Below, piece by piece: positions 41,004-49,824 of a stretch of 64,000 bases of DNA. A model generated the notes under the pieces. It saw only the letters and a list, made by a program, of their open reading frames with translations, did not search any database and had not been told where the DNA came from. This stretch comes from Pseudomonas sp. (GTDB taxonomy: Bacteria; Pseudomonadota; Gammaproteobacteria; Pseudomonadales; Pseudomonadaceae), in NCBI RefSeq assembly GCF_017744435.1, contig NZ_JAGIBG010000021.1:28213-92212 (forward strand). The letters are read 5' to 3'. A program made the translations under genes and the position numbers. Within the stretch, counting starts at the first letter, position 1; every line of letters begins with the position of its first letter.

Positions 41004-42284
41004 TCAGGCCGGCATTTCGCGGCGGGCCTGTTGTTGCGCATGCAAACGGGCAAAGGCCCGTGCCAGGCGCAGGAGCATTTCGTCGATATTGCCCTTGCTC
41101 ACGGTCAGCGCCGGCGAGAAACGCACAACATCGGCCTGCGGCGCGTTCAGCAGCAAACCTTCGTGCAAGGCAGCCCCGACCAGTTCCTTGGCCAGGTTTT
41201 CCTGCAACTGCAGCGCCCACAAAAGCCCCTGGCCGCGCACTTCGCCCTGGCCATAGCGGCCGGCCAGGCGGCTCAGGCCATCACGCAGATGGCGACCACT
41301 GTCCTGCACCTGCCCGAAGAAACCCGGCTCCAGCACGGTTTCCAGCACAGCCAGACCCGCAGCGCTCATCAGTGCATTGCCGTGATGGCTGCCCTCCAGT
41401 TCGCCAGGTTCCGCACAGCAGGCTGTCCCGCGAGCGAGCAAGGCCGCCAGTGGCACGCCGCCCCCCAAGCCCTTGCCCAGCGTGATGATGTCGGCACGCA
41501 CGCCGTAGGTCTCTTCTGCCAGCAATGCCCCGCAGCGGCCAATACCCGTCTGCACTTCGTCGAGAATCAGCAGGATGCCCAGTTCCCGGCAGAGCTTTTC
41601 CACGCCCTGCAGGTACTCACGTGTCGCCGGGATCACCCCCGCCTCACCCTGGATCGGCTCGAGCATGATCGCCACGGTGCGCGAATCGACCTCGGCATGC
41701 AGCGCCGCCAGGTCGTTGAACGGCACCTTGCTGAACCCCGGCAGGCCCGGCTCGCAGCGGTTGCACGGCAGCGGGTCGGAAGCGGACAGCGCGCCCAGGC
41801 TGCGGCCATGGCAGGCCTGGCTGGCAGTAATGATGTGGTAGGCGCCGTTGCGGTGCAGCTGGCCCCACTTGCGCGCCAGCTTGATCGCCCCTTCACAGGC
41901 CTCGGCACCGCTGTTGAGCAAGTACGCCTGGTCGCTACCGGTGCTCTGGCACAGGCGGTTGACCAGCGCCAGCAGACCACGGCTGTGGTAGCCCGCACCC
42001 GGATTGATCAGCGCCTGGGCCTGGTTGCCCAGCGCCTTGACCAGCGCCGTCGGGCTGTGGCCGAGGCTGTTGACCGCGCCGCCCTGGGTGAAGTCCAGAT
42101 AGGCATGCCCTTCGTTATCCCACAACCAGGAGCCCTGGCCACGCACGAACACCTGCGCCGCACGCTCGGTGCTCGGCATCAGGCGCTCGCGCGACAACTG
42201 CGGCGCATCCGCCACGATCACCGGCGCACGCTTGGGCTCGGCAACCGCGGCAGGGGCCGAACGGCGCAGGTTGAACAGGTTCAT
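41004..42284 (-). CDS. Class III aminotransferase (acetylornithine/aspartate aminotransferase family)
   Basis: A 426-residue PLP-dependent class III aminotransferase. The cofactor Lys is in ITLGKGLGGGVPLAA and the preceding LILDEVQTGIGRCG holds the PLP-pyridine Asp. NSGAEACEGAIKLARKWG binds phosphate. The family includes acetylornithine, succinylornithine and 4-aminobutyrate transaminases; the substrate cannot be fixed from sequence. ATG at 42284 with GGAG eight bases upstream is preferred over an ATG five codons earlier. It is divergent from a LysR regulator that probably controls it. Confidence 0.85.
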   Translation of the reverse strand: MNLFNLRRSAPAAVAEPKRAPVIVADAPQLSRERLMPSTERAAQVFVRGQGSWLWDNEGHAYLDFTQGGAVNSLGHSPTALVKALGNQAQALINPGAGYHSRGLLALVNRLCQSTGSDQAYLLNSGAEACEGAIKLARKWGQLHRNGAYHIITASQACHGRSLGALSASDPLPCNRCEPGLPGFSKVPFNDLAALHAEVDSRTVAIMLEPIQGEAGVIPATREYLQGVEKLCRELGILLILDEVQTGIGRCGALLAEETYGVRADIITLGKGLGGGVPLAALLARGTACCAEPGELEGSHHGNALMSAAGLAVLETVLEPGFFGQVQDSGRHLRDGLSRLAGRYGQGEVRGQGLLWALQLQENLAKELVGAALHEGLLLNAPQADVVRFSPALTVSKGNIDEMLLRLARAFARLHAQQQARREMPA

Positions 42285-42483
42285 CGGGGCTCCAACCAAT
42301 CACGGTAAAGGGCGGCCAGGGGTCCGGTCTTGCTGCCGGCGCTGGATAATTTTGCCTTGCCTATCAAAAGTGTTTTTCAAACGCGGTAACAATGAGCGGA
42401 TTGATCGCTGTAACCCGTTGGAATACGGCGATAGACTAGGCTTCGGCAGCGTTTGCGGCCATTTCGTTTTCCCAGCTTTTTCG

Positions 42484-42498
42484 ATAAGTGTTACTTAT
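42484..42498. promoter_or_regulatory. Palindrome over the LysR start codon (T-N11-A box)
   Basis: ATAAGT-GTT-ACTTAT is a perfect inverted repeat that fits the LysR T-N11-A pattern. It covers the first two bases of the regulator's own ATG. Binding here would block the gene's initiation region, suggesting autorepression. Inference from sequence only. Confidence 0.35.
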
Positions 42499-43420
42499 GG
42501 ATTTTCGCCAACTGCGTTATTTCGTCGCGGTGTATGAAGAAGGCCATGTCGGCCGCGCCGCCGAACGCCTGTCGCTGTCGCAACCGGCACTGTCACAACA
42601 GATTCGCCAGCTTGAGCACAGCCTCGACCTCAGCCTGTTCGAGCGCAGCAACAAGCGCCTGCTGCCGACCCTGGCTGCACACACCCTGTACAACCATGCC
42701 CTGCCGCTGCTGGATGGCCTGCAACGTGCCCATGAGGCCATGCGCAACTTCAAGGGCCAGTCACTGCGCACCTTGGCCATCGGGGTGCTGCAGACCGTGC
42801 GGCCAAGCCTGGTGCCACAGTTGCTGGAACGTGTGCGCAAGGCCCAGCCGCATCTCGTGGTGCAGATCTACGAACTGTCGGGGCTGGAGATCGAACGGCG
42901 GCTGCTCAATGGCAACCTGGACATCGGCATCAGCTACCTGCCACCGCGCCAGCCAGGGCTGCACGGTTCGCTGCTGTACGAAGACGAGTTGCAGGTTGTC
43001 ATCCCGGCTACCCACCCTCTGAAAGACTTCAAGAAGGTCTCCATCAAACAGGCCGCCGAATTACCCATGCTGATGCTCGGCGAGGAATTCCAGATCCGCC
43101 AGATCTGGAAGGAGCAGTTGGCCGCACAAGGCCGCAGGCCGCAGGTGCAAGCCGAGATGAACAACATGGCGGGGATTCTCGACAGCCTGGCGCACACCGC
43201 GCTGGCGACCATTCTGCCGGGGCGGGCCAAGGATGCCGCCGAGGACGACCAGGGTTTGCTGTGGAAACCGTTGAGTGAGCCGCGCGTGCCGCTCAAGGTC
43301 GGCCTGGTGTTCCGTGATGCTCAGCGCCAACAGGCGTCGGTGGAACTGCTGCGCACGTTGCTGGAGGAAGAGACCGACGCCCGGCAACTGGGTGCCACGC
43401 CGCTGGATGTGCTTGGCTGA
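42497..43420 (+). CDS. LysR family transcriptional regulator
   Basis: A 307-residue LysR regulator. The helix-turn-helix is within MDFRQLRYFVAVYEEGHVGR and LSLSQPALSQQIRQLE (about 1-60), and a periplasmic-binding-protein-like effector domain (about 90-295) has LDIGISYLPP. ATG at 42497 gives the canonical LysR start, but there is no good SD in front of it. It is divergent from the class III aminotransferase, the usual layout of a LysR gene and its target. The inducer is unknown. Confidence 0.9.
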   Translation: MDFRQLRYFVAVYEEGHVGRAAERLSLSQPALSQQIRQLEHSLDLSLFERSNKRLLPTLAAHTLYNHALPLLDGLQRAHEAMRNFKGQSLRTLAIGVLQTVRPSLVPQLLERVRKAQPHLVVQIYELSGLEIERRLLNGNLDIGISYLPPRQPGLHGSLLYEDELQVVIPATHPLKDFKKVSIKQAAELPMLMLGEEFQIRQIWKEQLAAQGRRPQVQAEMNNMAGILDSLAHTALATILPGRAKDAAEDDQGLLWKPLSEPRVPLKVGLVFRDAQRQQASVELLRTLLEEETDARQLGATPLDVLG

Positions 43421-43438
43421 AAAAACGCAGACGAAGAA

Positions 43439-43458
43439 AACCCCGCCGAAGCGGGGTT
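43439..43458 (+). terminator. Rho-independent terminator after the LysR gene
   Basis: AACCCCGC-CGAA-GCGGGGTT with a stable tetraloop, followed by CTCT. The upstream A-run makes it partly bidirectional. The remaining 200 bases to the acyl-CoA dehydrogenase stop hold nothing I can identify. Confidence 0.8.
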
Positions 43459-43658
43459 CTCTAGACTGTTTCCCTGTGACATCCCTATCGCCCCGCCATC
43501 CTGGCAGGAAATCCTTCGTTGTCCCTGTTCTGTCCTTTGCGCTTCCTGCGCAACGTCCATGTAGAAAGATTAACTGTGGATCCAATCTGGCGCCAGTGGC
43601 GAAAAGTCACCACGTCATGTAGGAAAAGGCTTACAAGAAGTAATCTTTCGCAATCACT

Positions 43659-45437
43659 TCAAAACTGTTCGGCATCCAGCAGGTACAGCGACTCACTGCC
43701 CGCCTTCACCGAGGCCACCAACGAATTCACCCGCGGCAGCAAGCGCGCAAAGTAAAAGCGCGCCGTGCCCAGCTTGGCCGCATAGAACGCCTCGTCGCCC
43801 TCACCGGCCTTGGCCGCACGCGCCATCAGTGCCCACATGTAGGCATAGGCCACATAGCCAAAGGCCTGCAGGTACTCGACCGACGCGGCACCGATCTCAT
43901 TCGGATTGCCCTTGGCCTGCTCCAGTACCCATTCGGTCAGCCCGTCGAGCTGATCCAGGTAGGCGCCCAGCGGCTTGGCAAACTCGTCCAGCTGGCCATC
44001 AGCGCTGGCAATGAACTGGCGAATCTCGTCAGAGAACAGCTTGTAGTACGCACCACCGCTGGCCACCACCTTGCGCCCCATGAGGTCCAGCGCCTGGATA
44101 CCGTTGGTACCTTCGTAGATCTGGGTGATACGCACATCGCGCACCAGTTGCTCCTGGCCCCACTCGCGAATGTAGCCGTGGCCACCGAATACCTGCTGGC
44201 CGTGCACCGTGCACTCAAGGCCGAGGTCGGTGAGGAAGGCCTTGGCCACCGGAGTCAGCAGCGCCACCAGCTCTTCGCTGCGTTTGCGCGTGACCGGGTC
44301 TTCGCTGTACTTGGCGCTGTCGAGCTGCATCGCCACATAGGTGGAGAAGGCACGACCGCCCTCGATCAGCGCCTTCATGGTGAGCAGCATGCGCCGCACG
44401 TCAGGGTGGACGATGATCGGGTCGGCGGCCTTGTCCTTGGCCTGCGGCCCGGTCGGGGCGCGGCTCTGCAGGCGATCACGGGCGTATTCCACAGCGTTCT
44501 GGTAGGAGCGTTCGGCCGACGCCAGGCCCTGGATGCCCACGCCCAGGCGCTCGTAGTTCATCATGGTGAACATGGCCGCCAGGCCCTTGTTCGGCTCGCC
44601 GACGATGTAACCGACGGCCTCGTCGAAGTTCATCACGCAGGTCGCCGAAGCCTGGATGCCCATCTTGTGCTCGATCGAGCCACAGGTGGCCGGATTGCGC
44701 GCGCCGAGGCTGCCGTCCTGGTTGACCAGGAACTTCGGCACCAGGAACAGCGAGATGCCTTTGGGCCCCGCCGGTGCGTCCGGCAGCTTGGCCAGCACCA
44801 GGTGGATGATGTTCTCGGTCAGGTCATGCTCGCCGCCGGTAATGAAGATCTTGGTGCCGCTGACCTTGTAGCTGCCATCGGCCTGGGGCTCGGCTTTGGT
44901 GCGGATGATGCCCAGGTCGGTGCCGGCATGCGGTTCGGTCAGGCACATGGAGCCGGCCCAGACGCCGGCGTACATGTTCGGCAGGTACTGTTCCTTCAGC
45001 GCTTCACTGGCATGGGCGTTGATCGACAGGCAGGCACCGGCGGTCAGCATCGGGTACAGGCCGAAGGCCAGGCTCGAGGCGTTGACCATTTCCTCGACCT
45101 GGGCCGAGATCGCCTTGGGCATGCCCATGCCACCGAATTGCGGGTCACCGCCCACGCCCACCCAACCGCCCTCGGCGTAGGTGTTGTAGGCCTCGATGAA
45201 GCCGGCTGGCGTACGCACGGCACCGTTGTCCCAGTGGCAGCCTTCCTCGTCAGCGGCGCGGCTGAGGGGGGCAATGGTCTTGCTGGTGACCTTGCCGGCT
45301 TCTTCCAGCACTGCCATGGCGGTATCCGCATCGACCGCCTCGGCCAGTTCGGGCAGCTGCGCCCACAACTCGGCCACGTTGAAGACTTCATTCAGTACGA
45401 AGCGCATGTCGCGCAGGGGCGCTTTATAGTCAGCCAT
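43659..45437 (-). CDS. Acyl-CoA dehydrogenase (DmdC-like), copy 1
   Basis: A 592-residue flavoprotein of the long acyl-CoA dehydrogenase subgroup that includes 3-methylmercaptopropionyl-CoA and phenylalkanoyl-CoA dehydrogenases. FAD-binding [28 protein letters not shown] and the C-terminal IYEGTNGIQALDLMGRK, with the candidate catalytic Glu, are intact. The ATG giving [14 protein letters not shown] was chosen because the paralogue at 49825-51630 starts [14 protein letters not shown]. Upstream in-frame residues do not align. The substrate is not determinable; medium-chain or aromatic acyl-CoA is likely. Confidence 0.88.
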   Translation of the reverse strand: MADYKAPLRDMRFVLNEVFNVAELWAQLPELAEAVDADTAMAVLEEAGKVTSKTIAPLSRAADEEGCHWDNGAVRTPAGFIEAYNTYAEGGWVGVGGDPQFGGMGMPKAISAQVEEMVNASSLAFGLYPMLTAGACLSINAHASEALKEQYLPNMYAGVWAGSMCLTEPHAGTDLGIIRTKAEPQADGSYKVSGTKIFITGGEHDLTENIIHLVLAKLPDAPAGPKGISLFLVPKFLVNQDGSLGARNPATCGSIEHKMGIQASATCVMNFDEAVGYIVGEPNKGLAAMFTMMNYERLGVGIQGLASAERSYQNAVEYARDRLQSRAPTGPQAKDKAADPIIVHPDVRRMLLTMKALIEGGRAFSTYVAMQLDSAKYSEDPVTRKRSEELVALLTPVAKAFLTDLGLECTVHGQQVFGGHGYIREWGQEQLVRDVRITQIYEGTNGIQALDLMGRKVVASGGAYYKLFSDEIRQFIASADGQLDEFAKPLGAYLDQLDGLTEWVLEQAKGNPNEIGAASVEYLQAFGYVAYAYMWALMARAAKAGEGDEAFYAAKLGTARFYFARLLPRVNSLVASVKAGSESLYLLDAEQF

Positions 45438-45583
45438 GACAACCTCTCGCTGGTCGGGTCGGGGCGGCCACAGGGACCGCGGCACGGGGTTCGTAAAAAG
45501 AAGCAACCCGGGGTTGAATCCAGTGTAACCGAACAACTTTTGCGAGACATAGGGTCATCACGCGACCATATAGTCTATTTTGG

Positions 45584-46873
45584 TCACGCCATCCGCACGG
45601 CCCCGCGCTGGGATTGTTGACCATGGACCATGACACAGTTACGCCCCGCACCCTTGGCACTGTAAAGCGCCTGGTCGGCGGACTTGAGCACTTCTTCCGG
45701 GTTGCGATGGTCGACCAACCGCTCGGCGACGCCAATGCTGATGGTCACCGAGACCGTGCCGCCAGCGCTGCCGCTGCGGCGCTGACGCCCGGCTGAATCG
45801 TCCTGCGGGCGGCTGTTCTGGTCACGCAGGTGCATGGTGTAGTTGGCAATCATCTCGCGCACCGCTTCCACGTGCGGCACGCACTCTTCGGCGGTCTTGC
45901 CGGCGAACACCAGGGCAAATTCCTCGCCACCGTAGCGATAGGCGCGGCCACCGCCGGTGACCTTGGACAACCGGCTGGCGACCAGCCGCAGCACCTGGTC
46001 ACCGACATCATGGCCGTGGGTGTCGTTGAATTTCTTGAAGTGGTCGACGTCGGTCATCGCGATCACGTAGTTGCGACCCAGGCGTTGCATGCGCTCGTTC
46101 AATGCACGGCGCCCAGGCAAACCGGTCAGTTCGTCACGGAAGGCCATTTGGTAGGCCTCGTGCGAGACCGCCGCAGCAATCATCAGCATCACCTGGCTGC
46201 ACATGATGTTCAGGGTGAATGGCAGGATGAAGGTCTTGGGCAGCATCCAGAAGATGCCGACCAGGCCAATCAGCTGCGCCGCATGCAAGGGCCGGGGCTC
46301 GCGCAGGTATTGCACGACCAGCAGGACGAACACCACGACGAACACCGGGTAGACCATCTGGATCAGGCTCATCCACTGGCCATGCAGCGACGGCCAGCGG
46401 ATCTCCGCCAGCCAGGCCAGCAGCGCCTGCGGGAAGCTCTGCTCCAGGGCCACGGCCACGCTGCCGACGGCGAACAGCACGGCGAAGCGGGCCAGCAGGT
46501 CCTGGGCCAGGTGAGTACGTTCCTGCCAGGCGCCGAACAGGCCGTACAAGGCAGGCAGCAACAGGCACACCAGGTGGAAGATCACCGCCGCGTCCTCGCG
46601 CACGCGGCCGTTGTCACGATAGAAGTCGGTCTGGGTATCAAGCAGGAAATAGGCGATGTACACCGTGACCATCAGGAACAGCTCACGCTGGCGGCGATAC
46701 ACGGCGCAGTAGGCGCCGCCCAGCAGCAGGACCAGGGTGGGGAGGACGTTGAACAGTGATGTGAAGAAGACGCTGAGGTCTCTTACATAAGCCGCCGCAA
46801 GCCCAGCCAGCAGCAAAAACAGCGAAGGCAGGAAATGGCTCGCGCGAACAGCGTTTAGACGAAACAAGGGCAA
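45584..46873 (-). CDS. Membrane diguanylate cyclase (GGDEF)
   Basis: A 429-residue protein. Several hydrophobic helices occupy about residues 12-240 (seven or more segments), without a recognisable ligand domain. A C-terminal GGDEF domain follows (about 255-420), with FRDELTGLPGRRALNERM, DVDHFKKFNDTHGHDVGD and YGGEEF. GGEEF is an active variant, so c-di-GMP synthesis is likely. The usual RxxD inhibitory site five residues before GGEEF is absent. It sits between two acyl-CoA dehydrogenase genes without an obvious functional tie. Confidence 0.88.
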   Translation of the reverse strand: MPLFRLNAVRASHFLPSLFLLLAGLAAAYVRDLSVFFTSLFNVLPTLVLLLGGAYCAVYRRQRELFLMVTVYIAYFLLDTQTDFYRDNGRVREDAAVIFHLVCLLLPALYGLFGAWQERTHLAQDLLARFAVLFAVGSVAVALEQSFPQALLAWLAEIRWPSLHGQWMSLIQMVYPVFVVVFVLLVVQYLREPRPLHAAQLIGLVGIFWMLPKTFILPFTLNIMCSQVMLMIAAAVSHEAYQMAFRDELTGLPGRRALNERMQRLGRNYVIAMTDVDHFKKFNDTHGHDVGDQVLRLVASRLSKVTGGGRAYRYGGEEFALVFAGKTAEECVPHVEAVREMIANYTMHLRDQNSRPQDDSAGRQRRSGSAGGTVSVTISIGVAERLVDHRNPEEVLKSADQALYSAKGAGRNCVMVHGQQSQRGAVRMA

Positions 46874-47019
46874 TCTCCGACCCGGCAGATCAATAATAGC
46901 ATTGTGCCTTTACTTCATCGGCAGCACACGTGAATAGATGAGTACACCGGTGGGGTTAACGGCAGCGGGGGTGGAGGGCTTGAGCTTTTCTTGTAACTGA
47001 AAGCCACCGCGATCGATGT

Positions 47020-47134
47020 GTAGGAGCGGCCTGGTGTCGCGAAAGGGCTGCAAAGCAGCCCCAGCAATTTCAGCAGGGTTGCTGAAATTCCGGGGGCGCT
47101 TCGCACCCCTTTCGCGACACCAGGCCGCTCCTAC
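47020..47134. repeat. REP pair with an extra nested hairpin
   Basis: Arms 47020-47047 and 47107-47134 are perfect inverted copies over 28 bases (GTAGGAGCGGCCTGGTGTCG on the left). In between lies a second perfect hairpin, AATTTCAGCA-GGGT-TGCTGAAATT (47066-47089). The REP class matches the one after glcB, not those at 17.8, 33 or 51.8 kb. It follows the di-haem gene and precedes the GGDEF gene in the leftward direction. Confidence 0.85.
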
Positions 47135-47156
47135 AATGCACCGCACCAGCTAGGCG

Positions 47157-49295
47157 CTAGAGGTCGTTGTTGAATGGCAGCAGTGGCCCCTGCGCAGTGG
47201 AGCGCCCTGAGGCACCCACGGCATTGAGCTGAAAATCGGCGTCTTGCGCTTGCCGAGAGGTGATCTGTGCGCTGGCCGGTTTTTGCCCGACCGAGTTTTC
47301 ATCGCCCTTCTCACCCTGTGGCAGCACCAGTGACGGGTGATCGAACGGTGCCCGCTCCCAGGCGACGCGCGGATCGGTCAAGCCGATTTCCATGAACTTG
47401 ACCAGTGCATCGACTTCATCGGGGGTCAGGTTCAGCGCGGTCATGTCCGGATCAAGGTTGGAGCCGTTGTGCTGATTGACTGCCGGGTGCTCGAAGCCGC
47501 TGGTGTTGCTGGCGTCCTCGCCACGCCGGTCGCCGCCGCGGTTGTAGAACTCCATCACCTGCTGCAGCGTTGCCCGGCTGCCGTTGTGGAAGTACGGCCC
47601 GGTCAAGGCGATGTTGCGCAGGGTCGGGGTCTTGAAGGCGCCATCGACCGAGTCGCGGAAACCGACACTGGGCTTGAGGGTCGGGTCGCAGGGCACCGCT
47701 GCGCTCAGCGGCGCCTCGAAGGTGCACACATCGACCTCCAGTGGGTCAGGAATATTCCCGCCTTGCAGCTGGGTGTTGTACTGACGGGTGAAAGACAGCG
47801 GATTGCCCCAGGCGTCCGAGCCACCCAGCGCCAGGTCCTCGGAAGTCGGGCGCACACCGGTGTTGTAGAAGCCGTTGTCGTAGAGCGTGGTCAGGCCGTC
47901 GGCCATGATCATGCGCTCGATGCGCTCATGCGGCTGAAACAGCAACCGGCTGCCCGCGTTGGTCAGCTCCGCGCCACCATGGCAGCTGACACACTTGCCT
48001 TTGCCCAGGAACAGGTTCATGCCTTGCACCTGCTGGGCGTTCATGGCGGTGTGATCGCCTTGCAGATAGGCATCCAGTGGCGCCTGGTCGGAGATCAGCG
48101 TGGACTCGTACATCTGGATCGCCAACCCGAAGAACAGCGGGAAGTTCGCTTCCATCTGGGTATAGGGCTCGCTGCCCAGCAAGACCTGTTGCGTGGCATT
48201 CCACAGGCGGGGCTGGAAGGCGCTCTTGATCAGTTCGCGATAGGTCGGCCGACGGGCACTGGAGACCGGCCCGAGTACCGAGTCGGTCGGCGAGATCTTC
48301 TGCCCCTTGAGCATCATGGTGTCGAGCATGCGCCGGCCAATGTCGGCGAAGGTGCGCCCGCCGCAGGACATTTCCACCGCGCTACCGGGAGGCCCGACGG
48401 CTTGCGAGGCGGCCGAGGCATCCTTGAGGGCCAGGCGCACCTTGACCGCCACGCCACTGGCATCCTTGGTCACGAAGATCCCAGCGTCAGGGTCGCGGTT
48501 ACCAAATGGCGAGAGGCCGTTGAACACGTTGTTGGCCCGACCATCCCAGAAGTTGCGCACGTTGAACGCCGCGTTGATCACCGACGGTGCATTGCGCCCG
48601 GTGGCGCGGCGCACATTGATGCCGCCCACCTGGAAAATGCCGTCCGGTTGCTGGGTGCACTTGTCGAAGCGCGACTGCCGGGGTTTGACGAAGTTGGCGT
48701 CGAACACACCTTGCGAGCCGATGACGTCATCACTCGAATAGACGATCGCCGAGTTGCGATCCAGAGGATTGGCCAGCACGTGGGTCGGGAAGTCGCCTTT
48801 TTTCAATGTGTAGTTCGGGCCACCCTTGCCGCCGGAACGCGTGGCGTAGCTCGGCACGTCGCCGGGAATGTCAGCGGCCGTGAACGGCTTGTTGAAGATC
48901 GACGCGACGTTGGCATTGGTGTTGGCCTGGCCGGGGTTGATCTGGTTGGTGACTCGGTGATCGACACCCGCGTGGTAGTGGCAGGACGCGCAGGCGGTGG
49001 CGCCATCACTGCCGATCGCCATGTCCCAGAACAGGGCCTTGCCCAACAGCACCACTGCCCCGCGATTGATCACATAATCGGACATCAGGTCGACCTTGCG
49101 GCCACCTTCGGTGCCCGAGGGGTCCGGCGGCGTCATGCCACGCAGTGACTGCAGGCTGGGTACATCCGGCACGGCCGGTACGGTCCCGGCCGGGTCCGCT
49201 GCCCGAACGCTGGTCAAAGGAAGGCCGGCGGCGAGCGTCATCGCTATCGCACAGGCCACGCGGGGGATTCGTAAGTTACTCAGATAGTCGACCAT
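47157..49295 (-). CDS. Large di-haem c-type cytochrome (MauG/cytochrome c peroxidase superfamily)
   Basis: A 712-residue exported protein with a signal peptide (cleaved near VRA-ADP). It has two haem c sites: CASCH (102-106) and CVSCH (435-439). The C-terminal FKTPTLRNIALTGPYFHNGS is the conserved peroxidase/MauG stretch. Canonical CcpA is about 330-350 residues; here the two haem motifs are about 330 residues apart, so it is a larger subfamily, in the size range of RoxA-like oxygenases. The substrate is unknown. An AT-rich 529-base region lies upstream, and I do not recall the gene at this place in KT2440, which suggests an accessory insertion. Confidence 0.82.
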   Translation of the reverse strand: MVDYLSNLRIPRVACAIAMTLAAGLPLTSVRAADPAGTVPAVPDVPSLQSLRGMTPPDPSGTEGGRKVDLMSDYVINRGAVVLLGKALFWDMAIGSDGATACASCHYHAGVDHRVTNQINPGQANTNANVASIFNKPFTAADIPGDVPSYATRSGGKGGPNYTLKKGDFPTHVLANPLDRNSAIVYSSDDVIGSQGVFDANFVKPRQSRFDKCTQQPDGIFQVGGINVRRATGRNAPSVINAAFNVRNFWDGRANNVFNGLSPFGNRDPDAGIFVTKDASGVAVKVRLALKDASAASQAVGPPGSAVEMSCGGRTFADIGRRMLDTMMLKGQKISPTDSVLGPVSSARRPTYRELIKSAFQPRLWNATQQVLLGSEPYTQMEANFPLFFGLAIQMYESTLISDQAPLDAYLQGDHTAMNAQQVQGMNLFLGKGKCVSCHGGAELTNAGSRLLFQPHERIERMIMADGLTTLYDNGFYNTGVRPTSEDLALGGSDAWGNPLSFTRQYNTQLQGGNIPDPLEVDVCTFEAPLSAAVPCDPTLKPSVGFRDSVDGAFKTPTLRNIALTGPYFHNGSRATLQQVMEFYNRGGDRRGEDASNTSGFEHPAVNQHNGSNLDPDMTALNLTPDEVDALVKFMEIGLTDPRVAWERAPFDHPSLVLPQGEKGDENSVGQKPASAQITSRQAQDADFQLNAVGASGRSTAQGPLLPFNNDL

Positions 49296-49425
49296 GATGG
49301 ACTTCCCGACGGCTCAGGTTTTTCAGGCTGATCGTTCACGCAACTAAGTGCGCTTAATGCCACCATAGCTGTAACAAAGTATTTCGGCGCGTAACACCCA
49401 ATGATTTTTTATACCGGTTTATTTA

Positions 49426-49454
49426 GGTGATCATACCAATAAATACTGATCACC
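49426..49454 (-). promoter_or_regulatory. Inverted repeat GGTGATCA-N13-TGATCACC
   Basis: Perfect 8-base inverted repeat with a 13-base AT-rich spacer, about 130 bases upstream of the di-haem cytochrome start. It has the look of a dimeric regulator site; no specific regulator can be named. Confidence 0.35.
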
Positions 49455-49777
49455 CAACTTACTCAGTTCCGGTGTAAATTCGCCCCCATTAGTGGGTGGC
49501 ATTCCCCATGCTGCCTTCACGAAGTGTTCACAGACGCCCCGAAACGCCAAGCTCACAGGCATCCCGTGCTTCGGTAAAACCTGGCAACGTATTTGCTATT
49601 TCGTACTCAACGGCTGACCAATAGTTGGAGAAGTGCGGAACAAGGCCAAACTGAAACTTGAAGAAGATGAGAGCAGCACGCGCACGTATGTTGCGCTGCG
49701 CCAGCCATGCTTATTTAAAAGTATTGAAAAATGCAATTAGGCCCGAACAGGCCTAATTAAAATTTAAAGCCAAAAAA

Positions 49778-49802
49778 AACGCCGCTCACTAGGAGCGGCG
49801 TT
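49778..49802 (-). terminator. Terminator of acyl-CoA dehydrogenase copy 2
   Basis: AACGCCGCT-(7)-AGCGGCGTT, flanked by eight A on the left (T-run for leftward transcription) and TTTTC on the right, so it may act in both directions. It starts 22 bases after the dehydrogenase stop. Confidence 0.9.
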
Positions 49803-49824
49803 TTCTTCAGTAGCTCACCAGGGC

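Larger units (their letters stand above)
49296..49824. other. AT-rich intergenic region upstream of the di-haem gene
   Basis: A 529-base stretch with clearly lower GC than its surroundings. It contains the inverted repeat at 49426-49454 and a perfect hairpin AATTAGGCC-CGAACA-GGCCTAATT (49735-49758). It also holds the dehydrogenase terminator and a 60-codon minus-strand open frame without a start codon (49531-49710). No intact gene was found. Read as promoter DNA plus decayed insertion flank. Confidence 0.5.

Noticed and set aside
49735..49758. AATTAGGCC-CGAACA-GGCCTAATT considered as a separate terminator
   Set aside because: No gene ends next to it in a direction with a good T-run. It is recorded within the AT-rich region rather than called as a terminator.
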